Source of the DNA: Psychrobacter sp. PL19 | GTDB taxonomy: Bacteria > Pseudomonadota > Gammaproteobacteria > Pseudomonadales > Moraxellaceae | Length of the DNA: 64,000 bases | Direction of reading: 5' to 3' | NCBI RefSeq assembly: GCF_017875835.1 | Contig: NZ_JAGING010000001.1 | Coordinates: forward strand, 2,604,001 to 2,668,000 | Shown: positions 17,351 through 27,042 of the stretch, one piece after another | How positions within the stretch are numbered: position 1 is the stretch's first letter | Layout of the letters: each line of letters starts with the position of its first letter | The notes under the pieces: generated by a model | What the model saw: only the letters and a program-made list of their open reading frames with translations | Databases searched by the model: none | What the model was told of the DNA's origin: nothing | Position numbers and translations under genes: made by a program

Positions 17351-20300
17351 CTAGGCACGTTTTAGACGTAACGCATTTAACACCACTAGCAAAGAGCTAA
17401 GCGACATACCAATGGCCGCAAGCCAAGGCGGTACGTAGCCAAATATGGCTGGCAATAACACAATGCCGTTATAGCCCAGTGCCCAGCGGAAGTTTTGTTT
17501 GATGATCCGTTCGGTTTTATCAGCGATACGCTTAGCAGCTACAATAGCTTCAATTTGACCATTTAAGATAATACTATCGCTTGAGACTTGCGCTAAATCA
17601 GCCGCCCCAGCAATTGAAGTGGAGACATCAGCAGCGGCCAATACCGGGGCATCATTAATACCATCACCGACCATCAGTACTACCGCGCCCTGCGCTTGTA
17701 GTTGTTGGATATGGTTGACCTTAGCCGTGGGTGATAGACCCTTGTATGCTGACTGTATGCCCAAAGACTCCGCCACAACTAGCGACTGCGGGCTTGGATC
17801 ACCAGTCAACATTACTGACTCAATACCCAATGCTTTTAGCTTGTCCAACATGGGCTTCGCGGTATCACGCACCTTATCATTGAAGTAAAAACAGGCCAGT
17901 GCTTGCCATGAATCTGCTAGCGTCTCATCATGAGTATGAGTATTAGCTTGTGACGAGGGTTGACGACAAGACAATACCACAGCTGAGCTGGCACGATGCG
18001 CCACTAAATCTGGATTGAGATCATCATTAGCATTTATACGGTCAATGCTATCGATGTCGTCAGTGCCATCACTCTCATTATAAGCCATTCTATCTAAAGC
18101 AAAATCAACATGACCTATCCGGTATAGTACCCCATCAATCATCGCCTCTACGCCGCCTGCTGGATAATGCTCCAAAGCTTGGGTTGCTGGTAGATGCAAC
18201 TGATAAGCCGCTGTCAGCAGGGCGTGAGCAACTGGATGACGACTGCCTACTTCTAGAGCAGCGGCTATTGATAACACCTTATCTTTTTGGTTTGATAATT
18301 CTGTGGTAGCCTTAGTCGTTGGAGCATTATTGGGTGCTAGCAATTCAATATTTAATAGATTGGGCTTACCATAAGTCAGCGTACCGGTTTTATCAAAAGC
18401 CACATGGGTAATTTCGGCCAAAGTTTGCAAAGTATGACCGCGAGTGGTCAAAAAGCCATAGCTGGCCAGGCGGTTAGTCGATACTGTTAAGGCGATAGGA
18501 GTGGCTAAAGACAAGGCGCAAGGACAGGTAGCTACTAAGACGGCAACTGTTGCCCAGATTGCCTGGCTCGGATCAACGATATACCAGCCAATAAATACCA
18601 ATACCGACAATACTAAAATCCGCGCCACGAACCAACGTGCCAGCTTATCTGCCTGCTGGGCTAGCTTGGGTTTTTCGCTCATCGCACGGTTCATTAACCG
18701 ATCAATCAGTCCAATCTGACTGTCTTCTGGTAACACAGTGACTAGCATTTCAAACGGTTGGCTGTCATTCTGCGCGCCACCAATAATATAGTCGCCTTGA
18801 TTTTTTATAATCAAGTCACCCTCACCGGTCAGCAAGCTTTGAGACACGGTTGCCGTTGGACTAAGTAAGATACCGTCGCTGATGATCTCAGCCCCAGCAT
18901 CAATCATAATAATGTCACCCACTTGTAAGCTTTGAGCGGTCACCATGCTGCTTTGTCTAGAAAGACGATTTTGCTCTGGGGTCTGACTTTGATTCGAGCG
19001 CTTATTTTGTTCTGCTGCTGCTGACCTTTGAATACTTGCTTGTTGCCACGCAATAGCAATGCGCTCAGTGACTTCATGCACGCTTGCTTCCATCTTTGAC
19101 ATAAAGTTTGGCATAGTAGCGACCGGTGTATCGGTTTGAGGGCTGATAGCTTTAAAACTTAGGTCTTGGGCGTTTATATTTTGTGAGCTACTGACAGTAG
19201 TAGATACGCTAGTAGTTTGAGCAACAGGTAAATTTTTGGATAAAGCAACTGGCTTATTTTCGGTTTTGAGCTCATGGTCAGGTGCATTAAGGGTATCGTT
19301 GTCGGACGTATTAGCAGCAGACTGTTTAAGCTGCTGCAAGATAAGCTCAGCCGCTGCTTTATCTTCCGCAATCTTTTGTACTAGGACCGGCTCTACCACT
19401 ACCAAGTCATTGGCCATGGTTGCCGCTTTTAGTCGCGCATTGTGCTCAATGTAACGCCCTGCCAGCAAGAAGAAAATAAACATACTGACCGAATCATAAT
19501 AAGTCTGCCCGTATCCGGTAATAGTCGCGTAAAGGCTGGCAAAAAATGTCACTATCAGCGCCACACTTACTGGCACATCCATATTGACTTGGCGAGCACG
19601 AATGGCTGACCAGGCGGAAGTAAAAAATGGTACGCCTGCATAAAAGAACACCGGAATACTGACAAACAAAGATACCCAGCGCAAAAAATCACGCTGTAAT
19701 ATCAGCATGCCACTATATTCACCAAAATATAGGGCGACCGCATACATCATCGCTTGCATCGCACCTAAAGCGGCGATACCCAATCGTAATAGCATTTTGT
19801 TGGTATGCTTTGCTAGCATCGCTTCATGGGTGTCTTGACGGTAGGGCTTGGCTTCATAACCAATCGCATTAATCACGGCCAAGATACGGCTAATCGGCAG
19901 CTTGGTTTCATCCCAGATCACCCGCATACGCTGGTTGGTCAAATTGACTTGGCATTTATTAATACCCTCAATTTCATACAACCGCGATTCTATCAGCCAG
20001 GTACAAGCGGCGCAGCGTAGATTATTTACTGACAGCTCGGCGACTGACAGTCCGTCTTGTGCGTAGACAAACTGTGATTTTATTTCATCATGATCATAAG
20101 CTTCAAGGTTGGTCATCTGCGTGGGCAAACTTGCAGTACGGTTAATCTCTGAGCGATCGAGATAATACTGCTCAAGTCCCGCTTCAACGATACTTTGCGA
20201 CGCCAGCTGACAGCCCATACAGCACATCTCACGCGCGCTACTAAGCACCTCGGTATAAAAGGGGGGGCGTGGTACCGGATCACCGCAATGAAAGCAGTGT

Positions 20301-20380
20301 CCGGCTGGTGGCAGCACTAGCCCCTGAGTAATTGAGAGGTCGTCGTAATGAGAGGCAGTTGAGGACAAGGCACTGGACAT
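17351..20380 (-). CDS. ccoI: Cu+-exporting P-type ATPase CcoI/FixI type
   Basis: It moves copper out of the cytoplasm for assembly of cbb3-type cytochrome oxidase. The N-terminal Cys-rich domain (CFHCGDPVP, MCCMGCQ) is typical of CcoI/FixI. A heavy-metal-associated domain with CAAC follows. Then come the membrane region with the ion-binding ATCPCALSLATP, the phosphorylation site FDKTGTLTYGKP, and the hinge MVGDGINDAPVLAAADV. At 1009 residues it is about 200 longer than typical, mainly from a Ser/Thr/Gln-rich insertion near residues 330-480, before the actuator motif SLQVGDII, plus a smaller one in the nucleotide-binding domain. The start at MSSALSS is preferred because AAAGGAA lies upstream; an upstream ATG at 20419 has no such site. 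No ccoNOPQ or ccoS is nearby. Confidence 0.87.
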   Translation of the reverse strand: MSSALSSTASHYDDLSITQGLVLPPAGHCFHCGDPVPRPPFYTEVLSSAREMCCMGCQLASQSIVEAGLEQYYLDRSEINRTASLPTQMTNLEAYDHDEIKSQFVYAQDGLSVAELSVNNLRCAACTWLIESRLYEIEGINKCQVNLTNQRMRVIWDETKLPISRILAVINAIGYEAKPYRQDTHEAMLAKHTNKMLLRLGIAALGAMQAMMYAVALYFGEYSGMLILQRDFLRWVSLFVSIPVFFYAGVPFFTSAWSAIRARQVNMDVPVSVALIVTFFASLYATITGYGQTYYDSVSMFIFFLLAGRYIEHNARLKAATMANDLVVVEPVLVQKIAEDKAAAELILQQLKQSAANTSDNDTLNAPDHELKTENKPVALSKNLPVAQTTSVSTTVSSSQNINAQDLSFKAISPQTDTPVATMPNFMSKMEASVHEVTERIAIAWQQASIQRSAAAEQNKRSNQSQTPEQNRLSRQSSMVTAQSLQVGDIIMIDAGAEIISDGILLSPTATVSQSLLTGEGDLIIKNQGDYIIGGAQNDSQPFEMLVTVLPEDSQIGLIDRLMNRAMSEKPKLAQQADKLARWFVARILVLSVLVFIGWYIVDPSQAIWATVAVLVATCPCALSLATPIALTVSTNRLASYGFLTTRGHTLQTLAEITHVAFDKTGTLTYGKPNLLNIELLAPNNAPTTKATTELSNQKDKVLSIAAALEVGSRHPVAHALLTAAYQLHLPATQALEHYPAGGVEAMIDGVLYRIGHVDFALDRMAYNESDGTDDIDSIDRINANDDLNPDLVAHRASSAVVLSCRQPSSQANTHTHDETLADSWQALACFYFNDKVRDTAKPMLDKLKALGIESVMLTGDPSPQSLVVAESLGIQSAYKGLSPTAKVNHIQQLQAQGAVVLMVGDGINDAPVLAAADVSTSIAGAADLAQVSSDSIILNGQIEAIVAAKRIADKTERIIKQNFRWALGYNGIVLLPAIFGYVPPWLAAIGMSLSSLLVVLNALRLKRA

Positions 20381-20616
20381 GTTAAATATAATTTCCTTTA
20401 AGCAGGCTTGCTTTAACATTGGCTATGTTGAATTCAGCTTAGGCCAACCTGCTATCGACTGGGTGACAGCTGATAATTCGCATAAAAAACATCGTTATAA
20501 TTCGTATCGATGAGTATCGTAGATTGCTATCTTATATGGTAGTCATTCACCACATTAAAAGCCTAATAATTTTAGTAATTATCCATATAATGGTGGTTGA
20601 ACACTGGTCAACACTT

Positions 20617-20640
20617 AAGCTGTTTGATAATAAACAGCTT
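20617..20640. promoter_or_regulatory. Perfect 9-bp inverted repeat between ccoI and mrcB
   Basis: AAGCTGTTT at 20617-20625 and AAACAGCTT at 20632-20640 are separated by 6 bp. It lies in the 409-bp divergent gap. No T-run follows. It could be an operator or an mRNA hairpin in the mrcB leader. I see no FNR-type TTGAT-N4-ATCAA box for ccoI. Confidence 0.4.
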
Positions 20641-20789
20641 GCTGACTTTTATTGCTATTCAGTATACACCTTCATAGAACCCTACTCATAAATAGCGAAT
20701 GAATGCGGCCGTTGATGATGATAGATTGAAAATTTTGTCAATTTGCGTCATTATGAGGCAGTTTTTTATTCTAAAACGGTGCGTTATCA

Positions 20790-23270
20790 GTGCAAAAATC
20801 TCGTTCTAAGCTACCACAGTCGCCTACATCTGCCGTAAACACCCTACCTTCGCAGCAGCGAGGCTTGGTGTTTAGCAGTATCTTATTAATTATCGTTATT
20901 GCCGGCATGGTGCTATTGACACTGTATTTAGTCAAGCTCGACCGCACTATTACTAATAAGTTTGAGGGCAAACGCTGGGACATTCCTGCCAAAGTCTACT
21001 CACAGCCACTCGAGCTGTATCAAGGTGCCAATGTCGACAAAGATACGATGAAGACTTGGCTTGAGCTGCTCAATTATAGTAGTGATAAAGCCTATGATCG
21101 CACCGGCACTTATCGAAAATCGGGTAACACCTACTTTATTCATACCCGCGGCTTTACCTATAGCGCCAATGATGTGGATAAAGAACAAGTCATCAAAATG
21201 ACCATTGCTGGTAATAAGGTTGAGTCGATCCAAAGTACCTTACCTGCCAAGACCGGGATCATTCGCCTTGAGCCCGTGAGTATTGGTGGTATTTATCCAG
21301 ACAGTAATGAAGATCGGATGGTCGTCTCTTTAGACGAGGTACCGCAGCCACTGATTGATGCCCTGATAGCGACTGAAGATCGTGGTTTTTATGAACACAA
21401 GGGGGTCTCAGTACGTGGTATTGCTCGCGCCGTAATTAATAACTTCACTGGTGGCGCTAGGCAAGGTGGCTCAACCATCACGCAGCAGCTAATCAAAAAC
21501 TTCTACTTAAACTCTGATCGCACATTAAAGCGCAAAGCCAATGAAGCAATGATGGCGGTGCTACTAGAGCTGCATTATAGCAAAGATGAAATACTACAAA
21601 CCTATCTGAACGAGATTTACTTGGGCCAAAATGGCAATCGCTCTATTAATGGTTTTGGCCTAGCATCACAGTTCTATTTTGATCAACCGCTTAATGAGCT
21701 GCGTTTAGATCAACAAGCGATGCTAGTCGGTATGGCAAAAGGCCCTAGTGTCTACAATCCTCGCCGCAATCCAAACGACTCCAAAGCACGTCGTGACGTT
21801 GTACTCAATAATATGCTAGCAGTGGGGACACTGTCACAAGCAGGCTATGATGCTGCAATAAAGCAGTCGCTCGGTGTGGTTGATAAGCCGGTGGAAGGCA
21901 AGAGCCAATTTCCTGACTTTTTGGATATCGTCAAACGCGAGCTGAACGACGTTTATTATTCAGATGACCTCAAAAACGAAGGTTTGATCATTATAAGTAC
22001 GCTCGACCCTATTGCTCAATTAGCGGCAGATAAAGCAGTTGAAAAAGAGCTGGGTGAGTTACGTCGCGGTAGTAATGAAACCAAAGAGTTACAAGGGGCG
22101 TTAGTCAGTGCCAACCCTGAAACGGGTGAGCTGGTCGCTGTGGTGGGTAGTGGTAGCGAGTTTACCGGCTTTAACCGTGCGGTCGATGCCAAACGTCAAG
22201 TCGGTTCATTATTGAAGCCAGTGATTTATATGACTGCCTTTGAAAGCGGTCGTTACAACTTAGCAAGTTCGGTCGATGATTCGCCGATAACGGTAAACTT
22301 AAAAGACGGCAGTCAATGGAATCCTAATAATTACGACAATCGTGATCATGGTTTTGTTCCGTTAACCACTGCCCTTGCAAAATCTTATAATCATAGTGCT
22401 GTACGCTTAGGAATGGAATTTGGGATCGACACCTTTGCCAAGCAATTACAACGCATGGGTGTAAAAGAAAAAATCCCTTCATATCCTTCAGTGTTGCTAG
22501 GTTCAGTCAATTTAAGTCCGATGGATATGCTTGGTGTTTATCAGGTGTTTGCTACTGGCGGCTTTCGCACGCCGATTCATAGTATCCGCACGGTGATTGA
22601 TGATCGCGGGCAAATTTTGCAGCGTACTGGACTAAACACCCAGCGTAGCATTCCACCTGAGACCAATTATTTGACCAATTATGCCTTACAGCAAGTGGTC
22701 AAAAACGGTACTGGTAGAGGCCTTCAAGCGCTTGGTAGTAATCTGAATCTCGCTGGTAAAACGGGTACGACTAACGACTATCGTGATGCCTGGTTTGCCG
22801 GTTACAGCGGTAACTATGTGAGCGTGGTATGGGTTGGTCGCGATGACAATAAACCGATCGGACTCAGCGGCGGTACTGGCGCGCTGCCAGTATGGGTTGA
22901 CTATATGAAGCGACTAAGGCTCACTCCGGTGGCCTTACCAGAGCCAGAGGGTATTGAATGGCTGTGGCTTGAAAACAACTCTGGCAAACTATCCAACGAG
23001 CGCTGTGCCGATGCCCGCTACCTACCCGTCATGTCAGCCTACTTACCAGAAGAGGCCAGTAGCTGCGCGCTCAACTTATATCAGCAGGATCGCGCACGCG
23101 AGCAGAGGCCAAATCGACAAGATTCTATGCAGCAACAGCGTAACCGCGAAGGACTAGACAACCCAAATGGTGAAGAAACTACTATTGAAAGTAACAGTGA
23201 AACACCAAACAATAATGACGCTCAAAAACGTGCCGACACCTGGTATGACCGGGCACTAGAATGGTTTTAG
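20790..23270 (+). CDS. mrcB: Penicillin-binding protein 1B, bifunctional
   Basis: It polymerises and crosslinks peptidoglycan at the inner membrane. A short cytoplasmic tail is followed by one membrane helix (about 29-51) and the UB2H-like region (about 70-165). The glycosyltransferase domain has catalytic E196 in IATEDRGFYEHKGV and QGGSTITQQLIKNFYL. The transpeptidase domain has S473 in RQVGSLLKP, SYNHSAVRLG and AGKTGTTNDY. The C-terminal tail is Gln/Asn-rich. The 826-residue length fits the family. The start is GTG with a weak ribosome site. It is followed 82 nt later by a TPR lipoprotein gene, a pairing seen for PBP1b and its activator LpoP in Pseudomonas. Confidence 0.96.
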   Translation: MQKSRSKLPQSPTSAVNTLPSQQRGLVFSSILLIIVIAGMVLLTLYLVKLDRTITNKFEGKRWDIPAKVYSQPLELYQGANVDKDTMKTWLELLNYSSDKAYDRTGTYRKSGNTYFIHTRGFTYSANDVDKEQVIKMTIAGNKVESIQSTLPAKTGIIRLEPVSIGGIYPDSNEDRMVVSLDEVPQPLIDALIATEDRGFYEHKGVSVRGIARAVINNFTGGARQGGSTITQQLIKNFYLNSDRTLKRKANEAMMAVLLELHYSKDEILQTYLNEIYLGQNGNRSINGFGLASQFYFDQPLNELRLDQQAMLVGMAKGPSVYNPRRNPNDSKARRDVVLNNMLAVGTLSQAGYDAAIKQSLGVVDKPVEGKSQFPDFLDIVKRELNDVYYSDDLKNEGLIIISTLDPIAQLAADKAVEKELGELRRGSNETKELQGALVSANPETGELVAVVGSGSEFTGFNRAVDAKRQVGSLLKPVIYMTAFESGRYNLASSVDDSPITVNLKDGSQWNPNNYDNRDHGFVPLTTALAKSYNHSAVRLGMEFGIDTFAKQLQRMGVKEKIPSYPSVLLGSVNLSPMDMLGVYQVFATGGFRTPIHSIRTVIDDRGQILQRTGLNTQRSIPPETNYLTNYALQQVVKNGTGRGLQALGSNLNLAGKTGTTNDYRDAWFAGYSGNYVSVVWVGRDDNKPIGLSGGTGALPVWVDYMKRLRLTPVALPEPEGIEWLWLENNSGKLSNERCADARYLPVMSAYLPEEASSCALNLYQQDRAREQRPNRQDSMQQQRNREGLDNPNGEETTIESNSETPNNNDAQKRADTWYDRALEWF

Positions 23271-23352
23271 GGTTGTTTTTTGACATTTAAGAAAGGGCTT
23301 TAACATGCTGTCGTCTATACATCAAACTGTATCATATAAGCAAAGGTGGACT

Positions 23353-24159
23353 ATGAACAAGGGATCTATCAAGCAGATTCTGCTACCTAAAACCGTGCTT
23401 GTGACTAGCACCATACTGGTTATGCTAAGTTTAAACGCCTGTCAAACTGTGCCGAGTACAACAACAGGGTCATCCGTCACTACGATTGTACGTCAGGCCC
23501 CTGCGGTCGACAGTAATGATTATGAGGGCGAAGACGACTACATTGACCAAGACCTTGATGGAGATTCTGCCGAAGACCTTGACGAAGACGACTTCCCTAT
23601 TGAGCCTTATATTCCACCTGAGCCGTCCGCTACGCCAGATCCTATAATAGAACAAACACCAATATTTGCGCCGCCTAGTATGATTGTCACTACGCCCTCT
23701 AGCGAGGACTACATCACCATGCCGACGCCAGTAAGGCCGCCTACTTTACCACCGGCACAGCCAACATCGCCGTCACATAATGAACTGTTGGAGCGTGCAC
23801 GGCAAAACTCTAAGCAACAACCTCGTCAAGCGACTGCTAATAACAGTAAGCTACCCGCATTTCAAAACTTGATGCAGTCCGGTATTAATCAGCTCAAGGC
23901 AGGAAATTTAACGGCTGCCGAAAGCAGTTTTACCCGTGCGCAACGTCTTGCACCCAAGTCATCGGCGGTGTATTTTTATTCGGCACAAGTAGCACTCAAA
24001 AAAAACCAGCCGCGCAAGGCAGAAGCCATGGCACGGCGAGGTCTCAATGTCTCAAAAGACAACAGTCGTCGCCGTGCGTTGTGGCAAATTATTCTGCGCT
24101 CAGGACAACTACAGAACAATCCGCGTGTGATTCGCGAAGCGCAGCAGGCATTACGCTAG
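23353..24159 (+). CDS. lpoP: TPR lipoprotein, candidate PBP1b activator LpoP
   Basis: The signal peptide ends in the lipobox LSLNAC with lipidated C30. A long, acidic and then Pro/Thr-rich disordered tether follows (about 45-165). The C-terminal domain (about 175-268) has TPR-like helices: QSGINQLKAGNLTAAESSFTRAQRLAP and SAQVALKKNQPRKAEAMARRGL. That architecture (outer-membrane anchor, long tether to cross the peptidoglycan, small TPR domain) and the position directly behind mrcB match LpoP of Pseudomonas aeruginosa, which stimulates PBP1b. Start MNKGSIKQ is chosen over an upstream ATG because of AAAGGTGG and the signal peptide. Function as LpoP is an inference from layout and neighbour. Confidence 0.68.
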   Translation: MNKGSIKQILLPKTVLVTSTILVMLSLNACQTVPSTTTGSSVTTIVRQAPAVDSNDYEGEDDYIDQDLDGDSAEDLDEDDFPIEPYIPPEPSATPDPIIEQTPIFAPPSMIVTTPSSEDYITMPTPVRPPTLPPAQPTSPSHNELLERARQNSKQQPRQATANNSKLPAFQNLMQSGINQLKAGNLTAAESSFTRAQRLAPKSSAVYFYSAQVALKKNQPRKAEAMARRGLNVSKDNSRRRALWQIILRSGQLQNNPRVIREAQQALR

Positions 24160-24264
24160 GCTTTTAGCTATTCAATATCGGCCATCATGTTTAGAATGCC
24201 GATACAGCATGTGTTTTTTTAATTCACCCCTATTTATTTTTTATTTCAATCTAAGGTTATCGTT

Positions 24265-25191
24265 ATGGCATGGCAACAACTGCATTTACAATGTGAAAAA
24301 GAAAACGTTGATTTAGCAGAAACGCTGTTATTAGAAGCCGGTGCATTATCTATTGCATTGGATGATGCGGGTGATCAGCCCTTATTTGAACCCCTACCGG
24401 GAGAGTCGCCACTATGGGATGAAGTAATATTAACTGGGCTTTTTGATGCCACCACTGAAGTGGGTAGCCAGCAAGTGGTTGAGCAGTTGGGGCATGAAAT
24501 TGCCGCCCAGGTGCAAGCCAGCCGTATTTGGCTGACTGCCGTTGAGGATAAAGACTGGGAGCGCGAGTGGATGACCCATTATCATCCTATTAAGTGTGCT
24601 AACAACCTATGGATTGTACCTAACTGGCTGACCCCTCCAGATCCTGATGCTACTAATATTATTATGGATCCTGGACTGGCTTTTGGTACCGGTTACCATG
24701 CGACTACCCGTTTATGTCTTGATTGGCTGACCGAACAAGATCTAAGTAATAAAGTAGTGATTGATTATGGTTGTGGCTCAGGTATTTTGGGCGTTGCGGC
24801 GTTATTGTTGGGCGCTCGCCATGTTTATGCGGTAGATATTGACCCGCAAGCCGTATTGGCTACCAATCAAAATGCCGTACGTAATCATGTTGAAGATCGC
24901 TTGCAAGCATTTTTGCCTGAAGACTTTACTACCTACTGCTCGCAGCACAATATCGTGCCAGTAGACGTTATTGTCGCTAATATTTTGGCCAAACCTCTCA
25001 TCGGCTTGGCGCCTTATTTCGCCACCTTAATCGCCTCCGAAGGACGCATTGTATTGGCAGGACTCATTGAGTCGCAAACGGAGCAAGTCAGTGATGCCTA
25101 TCAGCCTTACTTTGCACTTGACCCTAAGCATGCTTTTAGTGCCCAAGAGGATCAGCATTGGCAGCGCTTATCTGGTACATTTACAGGCTAG
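24265..25191 (+). CDS. prmA: Ribosomal protein L11 methyltransferase
   Basis: It trimethylates lysines and the N-terminus of ribosomal protein L11 with SAM. The N-terminal L11-recognition domain starts MAWQQLHLQCEKENVD and is followed by a linker with DKDWEREWMTHYHPIK. The C-terminal methyltransferase domain has MDPGLAFGTGYHATT, the SAM loop DYGCGSGILGVAALLLGA and VIVANILAKPL. The length (308) equals the family's usual size. AAGGTTATCGTT precedes the ATG. Confidence 0.97.
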   Translation: MAWQQLHLQCEKENVDLAETLLLEAGALSIALDDAGDQPLFEPLPGESPLWDEVILTGLFDATTEVGSQQVVEQLGHEIAAQVQASRIWLTAVEDKDWEREWMTHYHPIKCANNLWIVPNWLTPPDPDATNIIMDPGLAFGTGYHATTRLCLDWLTEQDLSNKVVIDYGCGSGILGVAALLLGARHVYAVDIDPQAVLATNQNAVRNHVEDRLQAFLPEDFTTYCSQHNIVPVDVIVANILAKPLIGLAPYFATLIASEGRIVLAGLIESQTEQVSDAYQPYFALDPKHAFSAQEDQHWQRLSGTFTG

Positions 25192-25374
25192 AAACATTCA
25201 TTTACATCTGTTACGATAGGGAAACAACGTAAAATGTGCGTGTTCGATGCTACTTTATAATTGCTCATGGATGAGAATGTATAATACTCGCAAATAGTTG
25301 GGTTGAAAATAACAAGCAACGTTTGCTGAATGGCTACGCGGTATTGAAGGCCATACCTTTTTGGATTCAATCAT

Positions 25375-26241
25375 ATGACCACCACGCCAATAAAAACCCA
25401 ATGCCCTCATTGTCATGCTTGTTTTAACTTACAAAGGATTCAGTTAAATCAAGCAGGTACCACAGTACGCTGTAATCATTGCCAACAAGTCTTTTTGGTG
25501 AACGAGTACCTTGTAGTCAACACTGATGCCGCTATCAATACAGTTACTACTGATATTCGAGCCAGTGTTCCTAACACTGCTGAAAATGTATGGCTAGAAC
25601 AGCTGCTAAAAGACAAAAGCGATGTTGAAGATGGCGGCCAACCTGAGACTGATTTGGCACAATTGCTACTCAACAGGGAGGGTCCTGTTAATGAAGAAGT
25701 CAAAGTTAAAATCGACCCAAAATATGCTAATAACACTCGAATACACATGCAGTCCACACCAATGGAGACTGGAACCTCCATTGTCGTATTACTATGGACT
25801 ATGGGATGCTTGGTACTAGTGCTCCTACTTTTTGCCCAGTATGTTATTTTTAACTTGGACACCTTGATTAAGAACCCCGCTCATGCCGAGCGCTTACAAA
25901 CAGTATGTGCTATAGCAGCCTGTAGCTTACCCAGTGCAGATCTGACAACCATGACAGTTACTGGTCTCAATTATAGTGCCAGTAGGATCAGCGCTACGAA
26001 CACGTTTAGCGATGTAACCGGCACCTTGAATAATACGAGTTCACAGCCACAACTGCTGCCCAGCCTTAAAGTGAGTATTTACAGTCCAAATGTGCTCATT
26101 GGAGAATTTATCGCCATGCCAGACGACTATCTATTGAGCCCGCAAAATCAGCTGGTCGCCGAAGGTCATAAACAACTCATGTTCACTATACCCGTCGCAG
26201 CTGACCAGATTGATAGAATTAGTATTAATCCTATTTATTAA
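25375..26241 (+). CDS. Zinc-ribbon and DUF3426 membrane protein
   Basis: The N-terminal MJ0042-type zinc ribbon has CPHCHACF and CNHCQQVF, four cysteines for one zinc. A polar linker, a single membrane helix near 140-162 (IVVLLWTMGCLVLVLLLFAQY) and a C-terminal DUF3426 domain follow. The latter contains VTGTLNNTSSQPQLLPSLKVSIYSPN. The family is common directly after prmA and before fis in gammaproteobacteria, as here. Function is unknown. The zinc ribbon should be cytoplasmic and the DUF3426 part periplasmic. Confidence 0.85.
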   Translation: MTTTPIKTQCPHCHACFNLQRIQLNQAGTTVRCNHCQQVFLVNEYLVVNTDAAINTVTTDIRASVPNTAENVWLEQLLKDKSDVEDGGQPETDLAQLLLNREGPVNEEVKVKIDPKYANNTRIHMQSTPMETGTSIVVLLWTMGCLVLVLLLFAQYVIFNLDTLIKNPAHAERLQTVCAIAACSLPSADLTTMTVTGLNYSASRISATNTFSDVTGTLNNTSSQPQLLPSLKVSIYSPNVLIGEFIAMPDDYLLSPQNQLVAEGHKQLMFTIPVAADQIDRISINPIY

Positions 26242-26361
26242 TGCATGCGTGCGCAAGGCGTGTTTTAATAGGCGCTAATATAGCAGCGCCGCTCTATTCA
26301 TCTAAGATGTGCTGAGTTTAACCTCTTATTTTATACCCTTTAATTTCAAGGACATCACCTT

Positions 26362-26739
26362 ATGGCACATCACGTACAACACCCTGCCAACCGTTTTGCC
26401 CACAGCTCTGAGAATTTTACTAACTACAGTGAACCAAGTGCTGGTCAGTATGCAATTGACGATTTAGAGCTGTCTTTGAGCGGTGACTGTAATAGCCAAA
26501 CCAACCATATGCATGAACCTTTGTGCGTGCATGTTGAGCGCGTAGTACGTCAGTATTTTGCCATGTTAGGTGATGAGATGCCAACTGAATTATATGAGCT
26601 TATTTTGAAGGAAATGGAGCGACCACTCTTGTCCGTCGTCCTTGAACAGACTCGAGGCAATCAAACTAAGTGCGCGCAGATATTAGGCCTCAATCGTGGT
26701 ACCTTACGCAAAAAACTTAAAACCTACGACCTCATGTAA
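26362..26739 (+). CDS. fis: Fis family DNA-binding protein
   Basis: It is a nucleoid-associated protein that bends DNA and regulates rRNA and other genes. The C-terminal helix-turn-helix reads GNQTKCAQILGLNRGTLRKKLKTYDL, the Fis signature, preceded by PLLSVVLEQTRG. At 125 residues it is longer than E. coli Fis (98) because of an N-terminal His/Ser/Asn-rich stretch. AAGGA lies upstream of the ATG. It sits between the zinc-ribbon gene and purH, which fits the fis-purH order known from Pseudomonas and relatives. Confidence 0.93.
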   Translation: MAHHVQHPANRFAHSSENFTNYSEPSAGQYAIDDLELSLSGDCNSQTNHMHEPLCVHVERVVRQYFAMLGDEMPTELYELILKEMERPLLSVVLEQTRGNQTKCAQILGLNRGTLRKKLKTYDLM

Positions 26740-26950
26740 TAGCTGGTCATGCTATGGAAGCATCTATGTTTTTATATCAGTTTGACAAGCCGTTTATCGA
26801 CACAGTTATTAGGTTTTATAGTCATTACACTGTAACGCTTTAACCACTTAGAGTTTATTGCGTCATCATTCACTGCGCTTCTTGATATAATTAACGACTC
26901 TTTATTAAAATTAATACTCATTACCTATGACAATTCATAGTCTCAATCTT

Positions 26951-27027
26951 ATCACTTGTGATACCGTCTGCAATAATCGCCATGACGGTCATTACTATCT
27001 TGCCAGACCTTTGTGTCAGGCTTTTTT
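26951..27027 (+). promoter_or_regulatory. Structured purH leader with possible attenuator
   Basis: Three structures occur in order. ATCAC-TT-GTGAT is at 26951-26962. ACCGTC (26963-26968) pairs with GACGGT (26984-26989). The stem GCCAGAC/GTCAGGC (27002-27021) has one A-A mismatch and is followed by seven T. This last one ends only about 15 nt before the purH ATG. GTCTG at 26966-26970 could instead pair with CAGAC of the terminator stem, giving an antiterminator. Function is inferred from base pairing only. Nothing else is visible in the roughly 210 nt before it. Confidence 0.45.
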
Positions 27028-27042
27028 TATGGAACTGTTTTT

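Noticed and set aside
25476..25862. 128-codon minus-strand frame inside the zinc-ribbon/DUF3426 gene
   Set aside because: Ser-rich antisense shadow of the real gene, with no start signal.
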